Shown here one piece after another: positions 36,853 to 55,353 of a stretch of DNA of 64,000 nt. The notes beneath the pieces are model-generated. The model saw nothing but the letters and a program-made list of their open reading frames with translations, had not been told where the DNA came from and searched no databases. Origin of the DNA: Coturnix japonica (Eukaryota; Chordata; Aves; Galliformes; Phasianidae). Location of the stretch: NCBI RefSeq assembly GCF_001577835.2, contig NC_029541.1, positions 3,343,141 through 3,407,140 on the forward strand, in the 5' to 3' direction. The translations under genes were made by a program, and so were the position numbers. Position 1 is the first letter of the stretch, and the number at the start of each line of letters is the position of its first letter.

Positions 36853-39800
36853 GGCTCAGGTCTGGGCTCAGTTCCCAGTTGTTGTTGCACAGACCCACGT
36901 GTCATTTTGGTGGCTGGTTTTGGTCCTTGGATGTGTGTGGACTTCCATGGTGTGCTGCCCTGTGCTCTGCCAGCAACGTTAGCAAAGCACAGGTGGGTTA
37001 ATTGGGCAAATTCCTGCCTGGGATGGAAACAGGTCCCTTGTTTTTAACAGGAATAATTTGAGTCTTGGCCTCATTTAGGAGGATAAAAGATCTCATCCTG
37101 CCCCTCATGCTGCCTTTGCCCTGGGTCTGGTCATTGCTGTGATGGGTTAGAGTTTGTTTTGCAAACGTAGCTGTGATTGAAGGAGGAGTTTTGGTGGAGC
37201 GTTGGGAGCTCATCAGTAGGCATAAAAACTAAATAAAAATAAAAAGCCCACAAAAAACAATGGCCTTTTCATGGCCTAGTTTGTAGTAATTGAAAAAGCT
37301 GGCGCGAGGAGCTCTTTGAAGCTCAAAATTAAACAGGTTTGTTTATAGTAGCCGTGATTCAGCTCTGAGCTGCCAGGGTAAAAATAACCCCATGCGTGGC
37401 CACAGTGTGGGGCAGGGTGCTGGCAGTGCCATTGCAGATGCTAAATGTTGGTTGTCTGTGGGTGCAAACCAGGTAGGGAGCAGGGGATGAGGGCATGCAA
37501 ATGCCGTCAGCAAGAATCCCTTTGCTGTAGCCTCGCTTTCCAATTGCAATTGGAAGGATGTTTAGCAGAGATCTCTACATCTCCTTTACCTGGTTCTGGG
37601 GCTTCAAGGTGGCAGCATTGGGTGCAGATCTGCTGCAAAAGCATCTTACAAAAGCAGTTGCTTGGCTTCCTGTGCCATGCAGCACTGGGGCCTCACCATG
37701 CCCCACTCTAAAGAGTGGATTTGATGCTTACAAACATTATTGGCTAAAAAATATCTTCCGAAGACTTAATTTTGGTTTGTTTATCTTTCAGTGCCCTCGT
37801 AAGGAGCCTGGAAAACCCTTCAGTAGTGCTGTTAACACTGATGAGAGATCTTTTATGCCAAGGTATGAGGTTTTTTATGTTTAGTTTGACAAGTGGTAAA
37901 GTGAAAAGCTTTGCTGCTCAAAGCATCCAACCAGCTGCAGATACATGGCAGCCTTGGTGTGATGTGTGGACGGTTACATTTGCATGTGGGTAGCTGTTCT
38001 CGTGTTGAGCACCACGTGAGGGTTGCTTGGAACAGGAAACCTTTACACTTCACAGTGATCACAGCCTTCTCTTGTATCGAAAGAAGCACTGAATGCTCAT
38101 CGTTTCATGCTGCTTTGCAATTCAGCCTTTGCTTCAGTGCACATTCCTGCACTGCACAGTGGCAGTGAGAGCCAAACGTCTCCTGTATGGAGGTGGGCAC
38201 ATTCAGTTTGCCAAACAAGAAGTTGGTTGGGATGGAACATGGTCATTTCTGGAGGAGAAATATAAATATCTGTGCTGGATAAACAGGTAACGTTAACAAA
38301 CTCGTGTAAGGGCTGCAAGATAATTAAAGCATGTGGGATCTACAATAACAAGGCTTGTGTGATTCAGGATCTTGGTTTCCTGTTGCAATTGAGAGGGAAA
38401 AAAAAATCAGCAAATATTGCAGAGAAGAAATGAGAAGTCAGTCTTGTATTACTGCTGGCTGGAACTTTCCCACAAGTATTTTTACTATAAATAAGAAGTG
38501 AAAGAGTTCACAGCTATATTTAAACCGTAGCGTGATTTACTTTCAGGGCTTTCTTGGGTGGAGCATCCCGTGGAGCCTTGAAAGATGCACAGATCAATGG
38601 GTTGCATTGATGGTTTGTTATAAAATAGTCACCCACCCCTTGGAATTCCTAAGGATTGTCAAGAGGAAAAGTGTTGCTGATTGGAATTCCCCTCTACTTC
38701 CGAACATAACCCACAATTTTAGAGCTAAAAGGAAGTGAATGTTACTTCTCTGGGAAGTTTTCAAGCAGAAGAGCTTAGAGCTGCCAGAATCTCAGCCAAA
38801 ACTGTTGCCAGTGTACTCAGTGTATAGACATTGCTTGGACTGTTTTAAGATATTTAAAGGTACCATTCTGGAAAACCCCTGACTCTGTTTCATCAGTTTT
38901 TATGCAATTAAGCAAGAACAGCTTTGAGAAGTGAAGAAAAATAGCCCTGAGGTTAAATTCAAGCTCTTGGTGCTGCCGCTGGCTTCAGCTCTGCTCTCTA
39001 TGTAAGGCTGGGGAGCAGCTGGAGGGGTGAGAGCCTCGGTGTGGATGGGATGCAGCATCTGCTCTACTGCAGCTTGGGCTCATGTCAGCTTGGCTGTTGG
39101 TGATAGTGGACAAGGTGATGTGTTTGGTAATGGACAGGGTGATGCATTTCTGCACCAAACCCCGAGGAACAGCTTTTCCTTTATAGCCAATCTGGTGCAG
39201 CTGTAAATCCCATGGCAACATTGGTTTGCGATGCCTTTGAATAATGAAACTTCCCTGGGTTCATAGCATTCATGTTTCCGAACCCTTACTTGGGAAGGAG
39301 GAGAAGATAACTGGCAGCTGAGGTCATTGTTTGCCCGACGCCCCGACCGGGACAGCCCAGCCTGGTTCAAAATGTAAACAGAGCGTAAAATGTTTATGGC
39401 CAGCTTTGTCACTTGCCTTATTTGTCGGGGAATCTCGAGGAGAATGAGAGGTTTTCTCGTGCAGCGCAGCGAGCACAGAGAGCTGGAAGATTTCCTTAAA
39501 AAGGCACAGCCCTGGCTGGGTGAGCAATGAGTGCTTGGCAGCTGTGGGGTCGGGCTGACCTTCCTGGGGAGAACTGCTGCCCTACATCCTTCCCTGAGCC
39601 CCTGCTCACATCTCACCAGCCTCATTGCCTTGTCCTCATGGCTGTAAAACATTGAGAACACAGAGGGAAGGTGCTGCAGTGGGGGAGGGGGTTTGTGACT
39701 GCACACACAGTGTTTCCCAACAGCAGTAAGCCAACAGGTCCAGCCTGGGCATCCCAAGCCCAGTGAGCTCAGGGCAATGCTTGCCATAATTAAAACTCTC

Positions 39801-40150
39801 TGTGACAAAGTGAAAGGAAGCACTGAGTTGTCAGGTTTGCTATGGGAGTGTGGGATTGCATATAGTTGGTGTATACACACACTGGAACGTGTTAGAGGGT
39901 GGGTCTGTGCTTTGATGGTTATTGCTGTGCATGGTATGAGGCAGAGCTTATGTCAGAGGCCATCTAAACTCAAGCATCCAAGTGGACAAGGAAAGTCTTC
40001 ACTGTTCCTACCAAGGTTCCAGCTGTGATTACATCTGCAGAGCAGCAGTGTGTTGCTCCTTTGAGAAGGCAGTGTCCTTAAGGTGTGCATGAAGGGTAAC
40101 GTTGCTCTCCTCTTGCCTTGCAGGTTGCTGGTACCTGAGCAGCCCGCGCC

Positions 40151-46325
<6,175 letters not shown>

Positions 46326-46354
46326 AGTCCCATGGTGCAGCAGCTCTGAGCCAG

Positions 46355-46988
46355 GTAAGCAGCGTCTCACATGTAGCCTGGGTGTAATGCACACCTGAGC
46401 TGCTCCTGGTGGGGCTCATTCCCCTTCCCCTCCTCTCATCTGCCTTCTGTCTCTCCACAATGCACAATTCTTGCTGTCTGTGTTTTCTGACTGAAAGCCA
46501 TTTCCACTGCCGGACCTGGCAGAGAAATATCAGCCTTCCTCCTTTTGCTTGAGCTGTGGTTTGTGACACAGCAGGAACCGGTGGGGATGGGTTCCTCCTT
46601 GCTCTCCCCTGTGACTCGGTGCTCGGAGCCATCCTGGGTCAGCGGTGCCTCCTCCTTATTCTGTGCTGAAGTGCAGAGGCAGTCGGGTGACTCTCTGTGC
46701 TGTCACAGCCCTGGCTGATAAGAGGACAATTGCAAACGGCTTTGGGTGGGACGTGGATTTCAATGGCTGCCCACCAAGAACACAACACAAAACAAAACCC
46801 CACCGAAGGTTGGACTTAGGCTATAAATAATCTTCCTGTGTATCTTGGCAGGGTACTCAGTGTGCTGACAGCTGCTCCGTCACACTGCTGGATGAAAGCA
46901 GCCTCTTTGCAGCTGCAGGCTCTGGCTGGGAGCAGCACGGTGCCCTTACCCTACAGCATTAGAAACCCCACTCTTTTTCTCTTCCTAG
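46355..46988 (+). other. RAP1A: Intron inside the RAP1A 3'UTR
   Basis: Donor CCAG|GTAAGC at 46354/46355 and acceptor TTCCTAG|ATTGCAGG at 46988/46989. Joined, the flanks read GAGCCAGATTGCAGGAATGA, which matches the continuous 3'UTR of human RAP1A cDNA as I recall it. The splice junction lies 29 bases after the stop codon. Confidence 0.85.
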
Positions 46989-47770
46989 ATTGCAGGAATG
47001 AAGAACTGTTGCCTAAATGGAAAGTGCCAGCGTTCCCAACGTCACCACCTTACAGAAATTAGTGACATATCTGAAGGAGCTTCTCCTGTTCTTTTGTATC
47101 CGACGAGAAGAATTTAGATCTTAACATGGTTTGCACACACAGGCCCTGGAAAAAAGAAATTGCTCTGTGTTTTATCTCTTGGAAATTTAAGACAACAGCA
47201 TTTCTCCTTTGCTACAGCAGTTAACAGAAGTGAAAGATAAACGTAATTGACTCTAGTGTATGATTATACAGAGGGGCATGGATGCATTTCAAATGTTAGA
47301 CATCGCTACTAGAATGAAAGTTTCATATTGACCCTTAGATGGTAATTTCTCCCCTTCGAGCACTAAAAATGTTCCACCATTCTATTTTATATCTGTAACT
47401 ATAGATATCTATTATCTGAAATCCCCCCCCCCCTCCCTCCTTCGAACTCCCTGCAGCAAATAACTTTTTGAGTCATTGACTTCATTTTATATTTAAGAGT
47501 TACAGAGTTATCATTATTTTCATCCTGGCATTATATTCTAATTAAAAAAAAAAACGTTTGTGCAAAATGCTTTGGACAAATGGGTCTTTTATAGGGGGAA
47601 AAAGAAAAACCAAAACCCTGGGATAACTGATTTCTATGGCTTTAAAAGCAAATATATATATAATATACTAAACCGACTCTAATGTTGCTTCTTGTGTTTT
47701 ACTGTCACAGATTAAATTACAGCTTTTATGAATGATTAAATTTTAGTACATTTTCAATTTGGTTCTGTGT
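46989..47770 (+). other. RAP1A: RAP1A terminal exon, 3'UTR
   Basis: The segment is AT-rich and, from memory, closely follows the human RAP1A 3'UTR: GAAGAACTGTTGCC, GGATGCATTTCAAATGTTAG, CTGATTTCTATGGCTTT and AATATACTAAACC all recur. A pyrimidine run of C lies near 47425-47436. Confidence 0.8.
47735..47740 (+). terminator. RAP1A: Poly(A) signal of RAP1A
   Basis: ATTAAA followed after about 20 bases by T- and GT-rich sequence (TTTCAATTTGGTTCTGTGTT). It is the last signal in the conserved 3'UTR; another ATTAAA occurs at 47711-47716. Confidence 0.6.
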
Positions 47771-48126
47771 TTTTGTTACGCTTTCCTGCCTTTTCCTGTG
47801 CTTTTATTGGGAACCAGGGCTGAGAAATCCCAATGTCTGCCTTTGTCTCCATCTGACCCCGATGCAACTGTGGAGTTAAGCAGAGATCCACCTTTTCCAT
47901 GCAGCCCAACCAGACTGGATGGAGACATAGGTTGGCAATACCCATCTATCTGCCTGAAAGCTACTGGGGCACCAGGCTGCAGCCCCCCGTGCTTCCTTTA
48001 AAGGAGGAGCCAAAGCGTGGTGTTTGCAGGTCGGTTATCTTTATTAAATGTACAAATATTGAGTAATTTAAGGTAATTTTCACTTCTGTGCTGCTTGCTC
48101 GGTGTGCCTGCAATGGCAGCCCTCTG

Positions 48127-48140
48127 CCACCAGGGGGCGC
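48127..48140 (+). promoter_or_regulatory. CTCF binding-site consensus
   Basis: CCACCAGGGGGCGC fits the CTCF core CCASYAGRKGGCRS at all 14 positions. The motif points along the plus strand, about 370 bp after the RAP1A transcript end. Confidence 0.75.
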
Positions 48141-48171
48141 CATCCGCCCGCAGCCGCCTCTTCCTATGGTG

Positions 48172-48625
48172 TCTCCCCGTTCCTTTGGGGTCCCCCTGGG
48201 TTCCTTTGGGGTCCCTGGATCTTGGTGATCCCCCCCCCGGTTCCTTTGGGGTCCCCTGGTTCCTTTTGGGTCCCCTGGTTCCTTTGGGGTCCTCTGGATC
48301 CTGGTGCTCCCCTCGGGTTCTCTTGGGGTCTTTGAATTATGGTGGTTTCCCCAGTTCCTTTGGGATCCCTGGTTCCTTTTGGGTCCCCCCAGTTCCTTTG
48401 AGGTTCTGGTTCTCCCCCAGTTCCTTCAGGGTCCCTTGGTTCTCAGTGGACCCCCCTGGTTTCTTTTGGGTCCTGCCAGTTCCTTTGGGATCTTAGATTC
48501 CTTTGGGGGTCCCTCAATTGTGGTGGGTTCCCTGGTTCCCTTTGGGATCCCAGATTCCTTTGGGGTCCCCCCAGTTCCCTTGGAGTCCCTGGTTCCTGTT
48601 GGATCCCTTTGGGTTTCCTGGTCAG
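48172..48625. repeat. Degenerate minisatellite, GGTTCCTTTGGGGTCCC units
   Basis: About 20 units of roughly 20 bp, each a variant of GGTTCCTTTGGGGTCCC with a short variable linker. Some units group into longer repeats carrying GGATCCTGGTGATCC-type linkers. Strong strand asymmetry (T/C/G-rich on plus, few A). The open frames through it are simple Pro/Leu/Gly repeats caused by the unit, not a gene. Confidence 0.9.
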
Positions 48626-51600
48626 TTCCTGCTCGCAGCCCCCACTCCTGGAGCTGTTAGTGCATGTGTTGCCTCTCCTGCGTGCAGCACAACAGCCCCA
48701 TTTCTGCTCCCTGCTGAATGCTGCATAGTTTTCATTTGCAAATAGGACGTACCCCAAAGCATTCAGCATTTAATGCTTCGTGGGCTTAAAGATGTGTTTA
48801 CTGAAGAGTGTCCTAAAGAGAATTGGGAAAGAAAATCTCCCCAGAGTGCCCTCATGTGCTTCTGCTTTACCCAAGGAAGCAAAGTAACACTCTGCTCCAA
48901 GGGTAGCATTTACAATTGCAGTTGAGCCTCACAACCCTGAAGTCACTGTGCCTGTCTTGCTGATGCTTTGCATGGAGCACAGACTCCCATCCACGTGTAT
49001 TTATCTCATTTGTTGTTCTCTAAAGGTTATTTTGGATGGCGTTTCCCACTGTGGGTTGGTCAGAGTTGGCTGCAGGGTCAACACACGAGCTCCCATAGCC
49101 TGCAGCAGGATGAAAAATGTAATTAATGTGAAGTTGGGAGCTGACCTTTGCAAAAACCATTAAAACTAATGAGTGTTTTTATCTGTTTTACCAGGACTTG
49201 ACTGCAAGGAAATGAAATTAATTCCTATTGTGGAGCATTCGGTGAAGAGCCGGGGCTTTCATTCTTCATGTTGTGTGTGAGTACAGTCTGTTCTCCTGGC
49301 TCTCTCAGGGCTTTGGATGCAGCCATGGAGATCAGACGGAGCCCCTTATTACGGTGATATCATCCCCATCCATCCCATCCCAGTGCTGTCCCCACGGTCC
49401 CCTCTGCACCCCCATCCCCTGTGTATGGGGCAGGACCCTTTCACAGCTGTGGAAGCAGCTGTGCCATCTCACGGGGCTCGTGGGAACGTGTGCTCCAAGC
49501 AAGGGCTGTGAGCAGAGCTTGGAGGGGCTGCCTGGGGTCCCTGGGGCACACACTGCCCATTCCCAGTGCTTTCCCACGCTGCTCCCCCCCTGCAATGAGG
49601 CAGCTGTGTGCAGGAGGATGAGGCCGTGCCTGGCCCTGTCCCAGCAGATGGGATATAGGGGATGGGAAAGCTCCACGTCCTTCACAGGCGCTGTGCTCAG
49701 CAGAGCATCCCCTGAATTCATCCCCAGGGCTGATGGGAGCTGATGGCTGCCCCCTCCCTGAGCTCACGTGGAGCAGCTTTGCTTCTTCCCATGTTATCCA
49801 GAAGAGCCCAAGACCGCTCGCAGTGGCCCCATGGGCGTGATGGATGCTGAAACAGACTGAGGGCAAATGCTGGGACCTGGTGCATGAAAATGCCCAGCAG
49901 TAAAAGCAGAACTCAGCCGAGCTCAGTGCCTCTGGGGTTTTCTGGGAGCTGGGTTTGAGTTGGTTCCCAGCAAAGCTTTGTGGTGGTTCAGCAGCAATCA
50001 CCTGCAAACCCACCTCCCTGCCAGTGCACGGGGCAGCACCAGGAACAGCCTAATTAGCAGCCAGGCCAGGAGCTGTGCTGCTGTGGCTGCTCCAGGCCAG
50101 GCTCTTCTGCCTTTAGACCAGCTCAGTGCTGCACAGGGAGCAGCATTTGTGCATCAGCAGGCACAGAGCATGGAATGATGTCCCCATGTCTGCAGGGTCC
50201 TGCAGCCTCCATCCCTGACCCAAAGGGCTGCCCTCCAGGAGAGCAGCAGGCAAGGAAGAGGCAATGATTTGTCAGAGGTTTGGAGCTGCAGTTACAGCCC
50301 AGTGCCTCGAGTGCTGCTGCCTCAGCCACAGCAGCTCCAGCACAGTGCTGTGTTTGCACACCAATGACATTTTCTTTGGGTGGTACCAGCATTCAAGGCC
50401 AAAAACCTCTCCTTTAATCGCAGGGCGAACAAGGAGCCCGTTGTGCTGGGGGTTCTCTGGCCTCATGCAGTGGGGCAGTGGCAGCTGTGGGCTGCACATT
50501 GAGGCACAAAGGAGAAATTCATGGGGCCAGGCACACACTGCACGCGTTATGGGGCAGCTCCGGGCTGCTCCCCAACAAAGCGCTGCCTTCAGCCCCTACA
50601 AGAGGGGAGGAGGATGCCCCATGTGGGCACAAATCGTCCCACAAACCAGCTCCAGGTGTGCACCTTTACGCAGCCTTTCCTATCCCATTGTGTGTGGCTC
50701 TATCCTTTGGAGGGCTGCAGGCTCCCTGCATCACACTATCTTCGTTTCACTTCAGGAATGGGAAGTGCCACAGCTTCAATTCAGGGCTCACTGGGGCTGG
50801 AGCACTGTATGCTGAGAGCTGCAGCTATTCAGGAGTCCCTTTGGGCCAGTCCTGTGTTATAGATGCTGCTGGAAACCAGGGAGGACCAACACTGGCTGTT
50901 CTACTTCCTCTTCCTTCACATCCCTCCCAGCTCTTGCTCGCTGCTCTCAGTGCAGATGCTCTATGGAAAGCAGAAGAAATGGGGGGTGGCAGTGGGGGTT
51001 ATTTTTAGAAGCTGCAAAAGGAATTCAACCCAAGGCAAATGCAATTACTTCAGGTTGCAAAGCAGGCTTCTGAGCAGCGAGAATGATCTTTTAAATAGCA
51101 ACTGGCCTAAAATCAATGCCACGAAGCCATCGTGCAATGAGAGCATCGTTTAACTATTTGAGGAGCCAAATGGGGCAGGGGGAGGATGGACAGTGCTGGC
51201 TGCTGCATACACCTTGATGGCAGCCCATGGTGTGCTGTGTCCCACCCCAGGAGTGGGGCAGAACCCTGTGCTGCTCTCAGCCTATATGCTGTGCTGCCCC
51301 CAGGGCACATTTCTGCTGCAGGGCTCTCCCTGATGCTATTCCTGGACCACTTTAAGGCCCTTATGGCCCCGGAGCTGCTGCTGGGCTGTTTTGGAGTGGG
51401 GATGGAGGGGGGGTGGGAGGGCTCCATGTTGTGAGCTTGCACTGAACGAGAGACTGAGCTCCATCTCTGCTCTGCCTGAGTGAGCACAGAAGGACTGGAG
51501 CAGATGATTGAAACAATGAATAAAGTAGCACAGAGGTCCATAAAATGATGTTCCTACATTCACCCCCCAACAAGTGCCACGCGCCCCACTCATGGCAACA

Positions 51601-52959
51601 GCCCAGACTTGCTTAATCATCCCATTGTTTCTTTATACCATTAATTAAACATTCCTCTGGGATCGTTGGAACTTAATTAAATCAGGATCTTACAAAAGTG
51701 GGTGAAGAATCCAAGCAAGTGTGGGCTGGGGTTGCGTGGCCTGATTTTACCCATCTTCAACAAAGCCACATGTGGATGGAGAAATGGGGCCATCTGATGG
51801 AGCTGCTGTGCTCCATGGAGCCCTGGGGATGACTGGAGGGCTGCAGAGCTTCCATCCATAGCAGGAAGAGTTGGGCACATTGTTCCCAGCTGAGATCCGT
51901 GCACCCTACAGCGATGGGCTGCGAATTACTTCCCAAATTATATGAGTAATTACAATCAATGAGAGGGTATCCTGTTAAATAACGTAATTAGGTGAGCGCA
52001 GTAGTGTTGGTGTTCTCCTGCCTGCAGACAGTTTTAACCCTTTCCTCACTGTCTTTGCCCAAGGAAGGAGGGGACACTGTGTGGGGTTGTGGCCAGCTCT
52101 GCTCCCATGGTGTGGTATTCCATAGGGTCAGCAATGGGATCCCATAGGGAAGAATGGTTTGACATGGGGATTTACCCAGGGCTGGGGCTGCCCCAGTGCA
52201 GAGCTCCTCACCTCTACCTTGGGAGCCACTGGGACAGCCAATTAGTGGGCGTGCCAGGATTAATTAGTGTCAGTGTTTGGAACCAGAGGGCTCAGAGTAA
52301 ATGTACGCCTTCAATTCCCATTGTAGGTTTACTTTGCTCTCTTAATTTCAGAGGGAGCTCAACAGTATTAGGATGCTGAGTGCTAAGAGTATGTTTTGTT
52401 CTAATCCTGCTTGTTTCAGGGCAGGGAATGAAGCCTCGGCCCATTAGGAGATACACAAAGATCTCTGCTCCTACATGGCTGCTCTTAATTCCACAGGGCT
52501 CTGGGAAGGTGAAGGCATTTGGTCAAGACAACTCTCACTGCAGGGCTGGGATCCACATGATTATTTTACAGTATCATGTCCATGACTTCGCTGTCTCCCA
52601 AAGGAAGCACAGAGAAGTCCTGAGATCAGTGCTTATTTTTCCAGCTGCAGCACAAAGGGAGCTGCGAATCCTTGTGTTCTGTTCTTATTTTAAGCTTGTT
52701 TGTGATTTTCCGAGGTAGCGAATTGTTGCGATGGAGCGTCACATCAAATTACAGTTGTCACATTAAATCATACGATGGCAAAAGAAAGAACCCGAACCCC
52801 TACTGGGAACATAATCCCCTCCGGTAAGAGATACAGGGAAGCGTTACCTTTGACATGCTGCAGCACTGACAGGTTGGTCCAGGGAGACCAAAGCGTGGAC
52901 AGCAGGAGCAAAGCAGCAGCTCAACAGCAGCTCATGGCACAGGAGCAGCAATCCCAGCC

Positions 52960-53180
52960 AGGGCCTGAACCTCTGATTAATCAGCTGAGGCAAATGTGGG
53001 GTCAGCTGTGGGAGCACAGGTGAGAGTAATGGAGCTGTGCTCCTGGATGGGGTGGAGCTCGACTCCATCTCTAGACCTTATTTAAGGGCTGACCACCACT
53101 AAGGCAGCATCTCTTGGAGATGGCTTCCTGGTGGAGATTGCTTCAGTGTTTCCCAGTGAAGGCATCAATATTGGTGAGTT
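52960..53180 (+). repeat. Unclassified dispersed repeat, possible LTR-type fragment
   Basis: Starts with a 52-bp block shared, inverted, with 61875-61926. The block is followed by a stretch with a TATA-like CTTATTTAAGGGC at about 53078 that resembles avian LTR promoters as I remember them. Family and borders are uncertain. If it is an LTR, it is an old solitary fossil with no internal genes visible. Confidence 0.35.
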
Positions 53181-55337
53181 TTCCTTATAAATAACCTTTT
53201 GAATATCCGTTACCATCTTTGTATCATTCAACCATATAGATGGGGGTGAGCAGAGAGTGCAGAGATCCTCTGCTGGATTCTTTTTGGTCCAGAAGACCTG
53301 GTGGGTTTAATTCAGAGAGCAGAAAACTTGGTACAAAAGTGGCCCTGACTCATTTCCACACATTAACATGCGTGCATTCAGCTCAGGCAGCTGCATGCAT
53401 AAACGCCTGGCGAGCTGCCTCCGGGTGCAACCTCTCTGTAATGGGGCTGGAATGGAATGAAAAGAGGAGGACGGGGAGAGCTGCAGCTGCACAGCACTGC
53501 TGCCATCACTGCAGCCAATGCTGCTGTCACTGTGTTGGGGGTGACCTGGGACCTCGATTCTGCTTTCAGATAGGGCTGCTGCAACATCCTCTATCTGGAG
53601 CAGATATGAAGTGTTCTGCAATGCTCCTCCTGAAGTACACAGGCACCTTTAGGCCCAGCAGGTTGCTATAGACTTCAGAGGGCAGAAATACTGCTATGGT
53701 AGGGAGGAAGGAAGGCACTGCTCTGCTGTGTGCTGCTGATTCCCCTCCTGGCACTCCCCTCTCCATGCATCCTCCGGGGCCCCAGCTCCAGCTTTCACCT
53801 GTCACAGTCAGAGCAAAGGGACTAATTAAAACTGACAGCACGTCGCATTCGTTAGTTCTGGGTTCCAAATGTCACACTGCCAGCACCAGCCTGGTGGTGT
53901 GAGCACAGGGAGACCCCTGGGAGGGCCCATCTCACATGGACACTCTGGCTGCTAATGGGTCTGGTGCCCACATTGGGGTCCAGCACTCATAACACTGGGA
54001 GTTGTGGTTCTGAGCTGCCTTTTAGCCTCTGCCTGGGGATTGATTTCTCCCTTCTGCTTGGTGAAGGCCAACAAACCTGAGCAGAGAACCACAAAGGCTG
54101 CAGGAAGGGATGGGAGTGGGCAGCTGGGCCATCCCCAGGTTAATCCAAGGGCAAAGCCTCATCCCCTGCAGCTGAGTGGGGACAGCACAGCTCCCAGCTG
54201 AGGGATATTAGTGCCAGAAAGTGGTCTGTATGTGTTCTGTGAGACCAACACAGGCTGCCTGCCAGCTGGAGAGAGCTCCAGTACTTGATTAGAAATGCCA
54301 CGTGGGTACAATAAACAAAAGGGAAGATAAACATACCCTCATCTGCGGAGACACGGGTGTTAAAGCGTTGGTTCAGTTCTTGGGAGCTCTGCTTAAAGGG
54401 GGAGAAGGGATTCTGCTGATGGTCAGTAACTCAGTGAAGGTGGTGGGGAATGTGTGGTGGTAGCAGAGCACAGAGCAGCACTGGGCTGTGAAGGGTGTGG
54501 ATGTGACAATTGGTTTCTTGTCTCATACCAGACTCAATATGAGGGGAACTGATTGTTTAATTTGCTCTGTGTGCACTTTCTAGTTAGTGGGGCACAGCAG
54601 TGTAGCAGTGGGGGGAGTCAGAAGGCAATGCCTGTGTTTGCCTTCCTCTTGCCCAGCGTCAGCCCATCCCGTTGTCAGAACAAACTGTGAAATGCTTTTG
54701 AAAATAGGGTTTTTTTTAATTACAGGCACATTTGTGTGCCTTCTGGAGGCCATCTGACTGTGTGAAGCACACTGCGAGCATCAGTGCTGAATGGGATGGG
54801 AGAGCATGGAAGCAAAGCAAGGAGCAGCCCTGGGAATCAGGGCACCAGATGGGAGAGCCCACAGCTCTGCACACAGTGAACTGGGACAGACACAAACACT
54901 GCCCAGGGCCCATGGCACAAGCAGCAATTGGCTGTGGTGGGCATCAGATATGGGTAGTGATGGGCAGCACTGAGTAGTGCTGGGCATTAATGGGAGTCAA
55001 TGGGCAGAGCTGGGCAGTGCTGCTGCCTCATTAACCCCCACTGTCTGAATGTTATTGGTGTCAAATTCCCTCTGATCCTCTCTGGGCTTTGCACGGCCCC
55101 AAGAACTGAGATTTCTAATAAATCCAAACTCCTGAGCTTCATTTTCAAGCGCTGCCATCCACAGGGCAGGCTGACAGGGGAACGTGGTTCTTTAATTACC
55201 ACACAGGGTTTGGTATTAATCGCACCTATCAAAGATGCAGAACACGGCTAGGACCTCATTAAAGACTGTCATCGTGCTAATTAGGTAGGTCTCATACTTA
55301 ATAACAGGGAACTATTTCATGGCAGTTTCATGGGGAC

Positions 55338-55353
55338 GGGGGGGGGGGGGGGG
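55338..55353 (+). repeat. Poly-G run
   Basis: Sixteen uninterrupted G residues, preceded by GGGG two bases earlier. It could form stacked G structures; the length may be assembly-dependent. Confidence 0.8.

Larger units (their letters stand above)
31636..40123 (+). other. RAP1A: RAP1A first intron
   Basis: About 8.5 kb up to the acceptor at 40122-40123. It holds CR1 tails at about 33.5 and 36.8 kb, a GTGCA microsatellite at 34.97 kb, and AT-rich patches that could be conserved regulatory sequence (34.6-34.8 and 39.28-39.5 kb). Additional non-coding first exons cannot be excluded. Confidence 0.6.

Noticed and set aside
39080-39880. 266-codon open frame on the minus strand in RAP1A intron 1.
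   Set aside because: It opens with GTG, has no domain, no splice context and no promoter, and the residue composition looks random. Chance frame; a codon-conservation test would decide.
48095-48496. Repetitive Pro/Leu/Gly protein in the minisatellite.
   Set aside because: Unit periods and degeneracy explain the open frame; no start context or splice sites.
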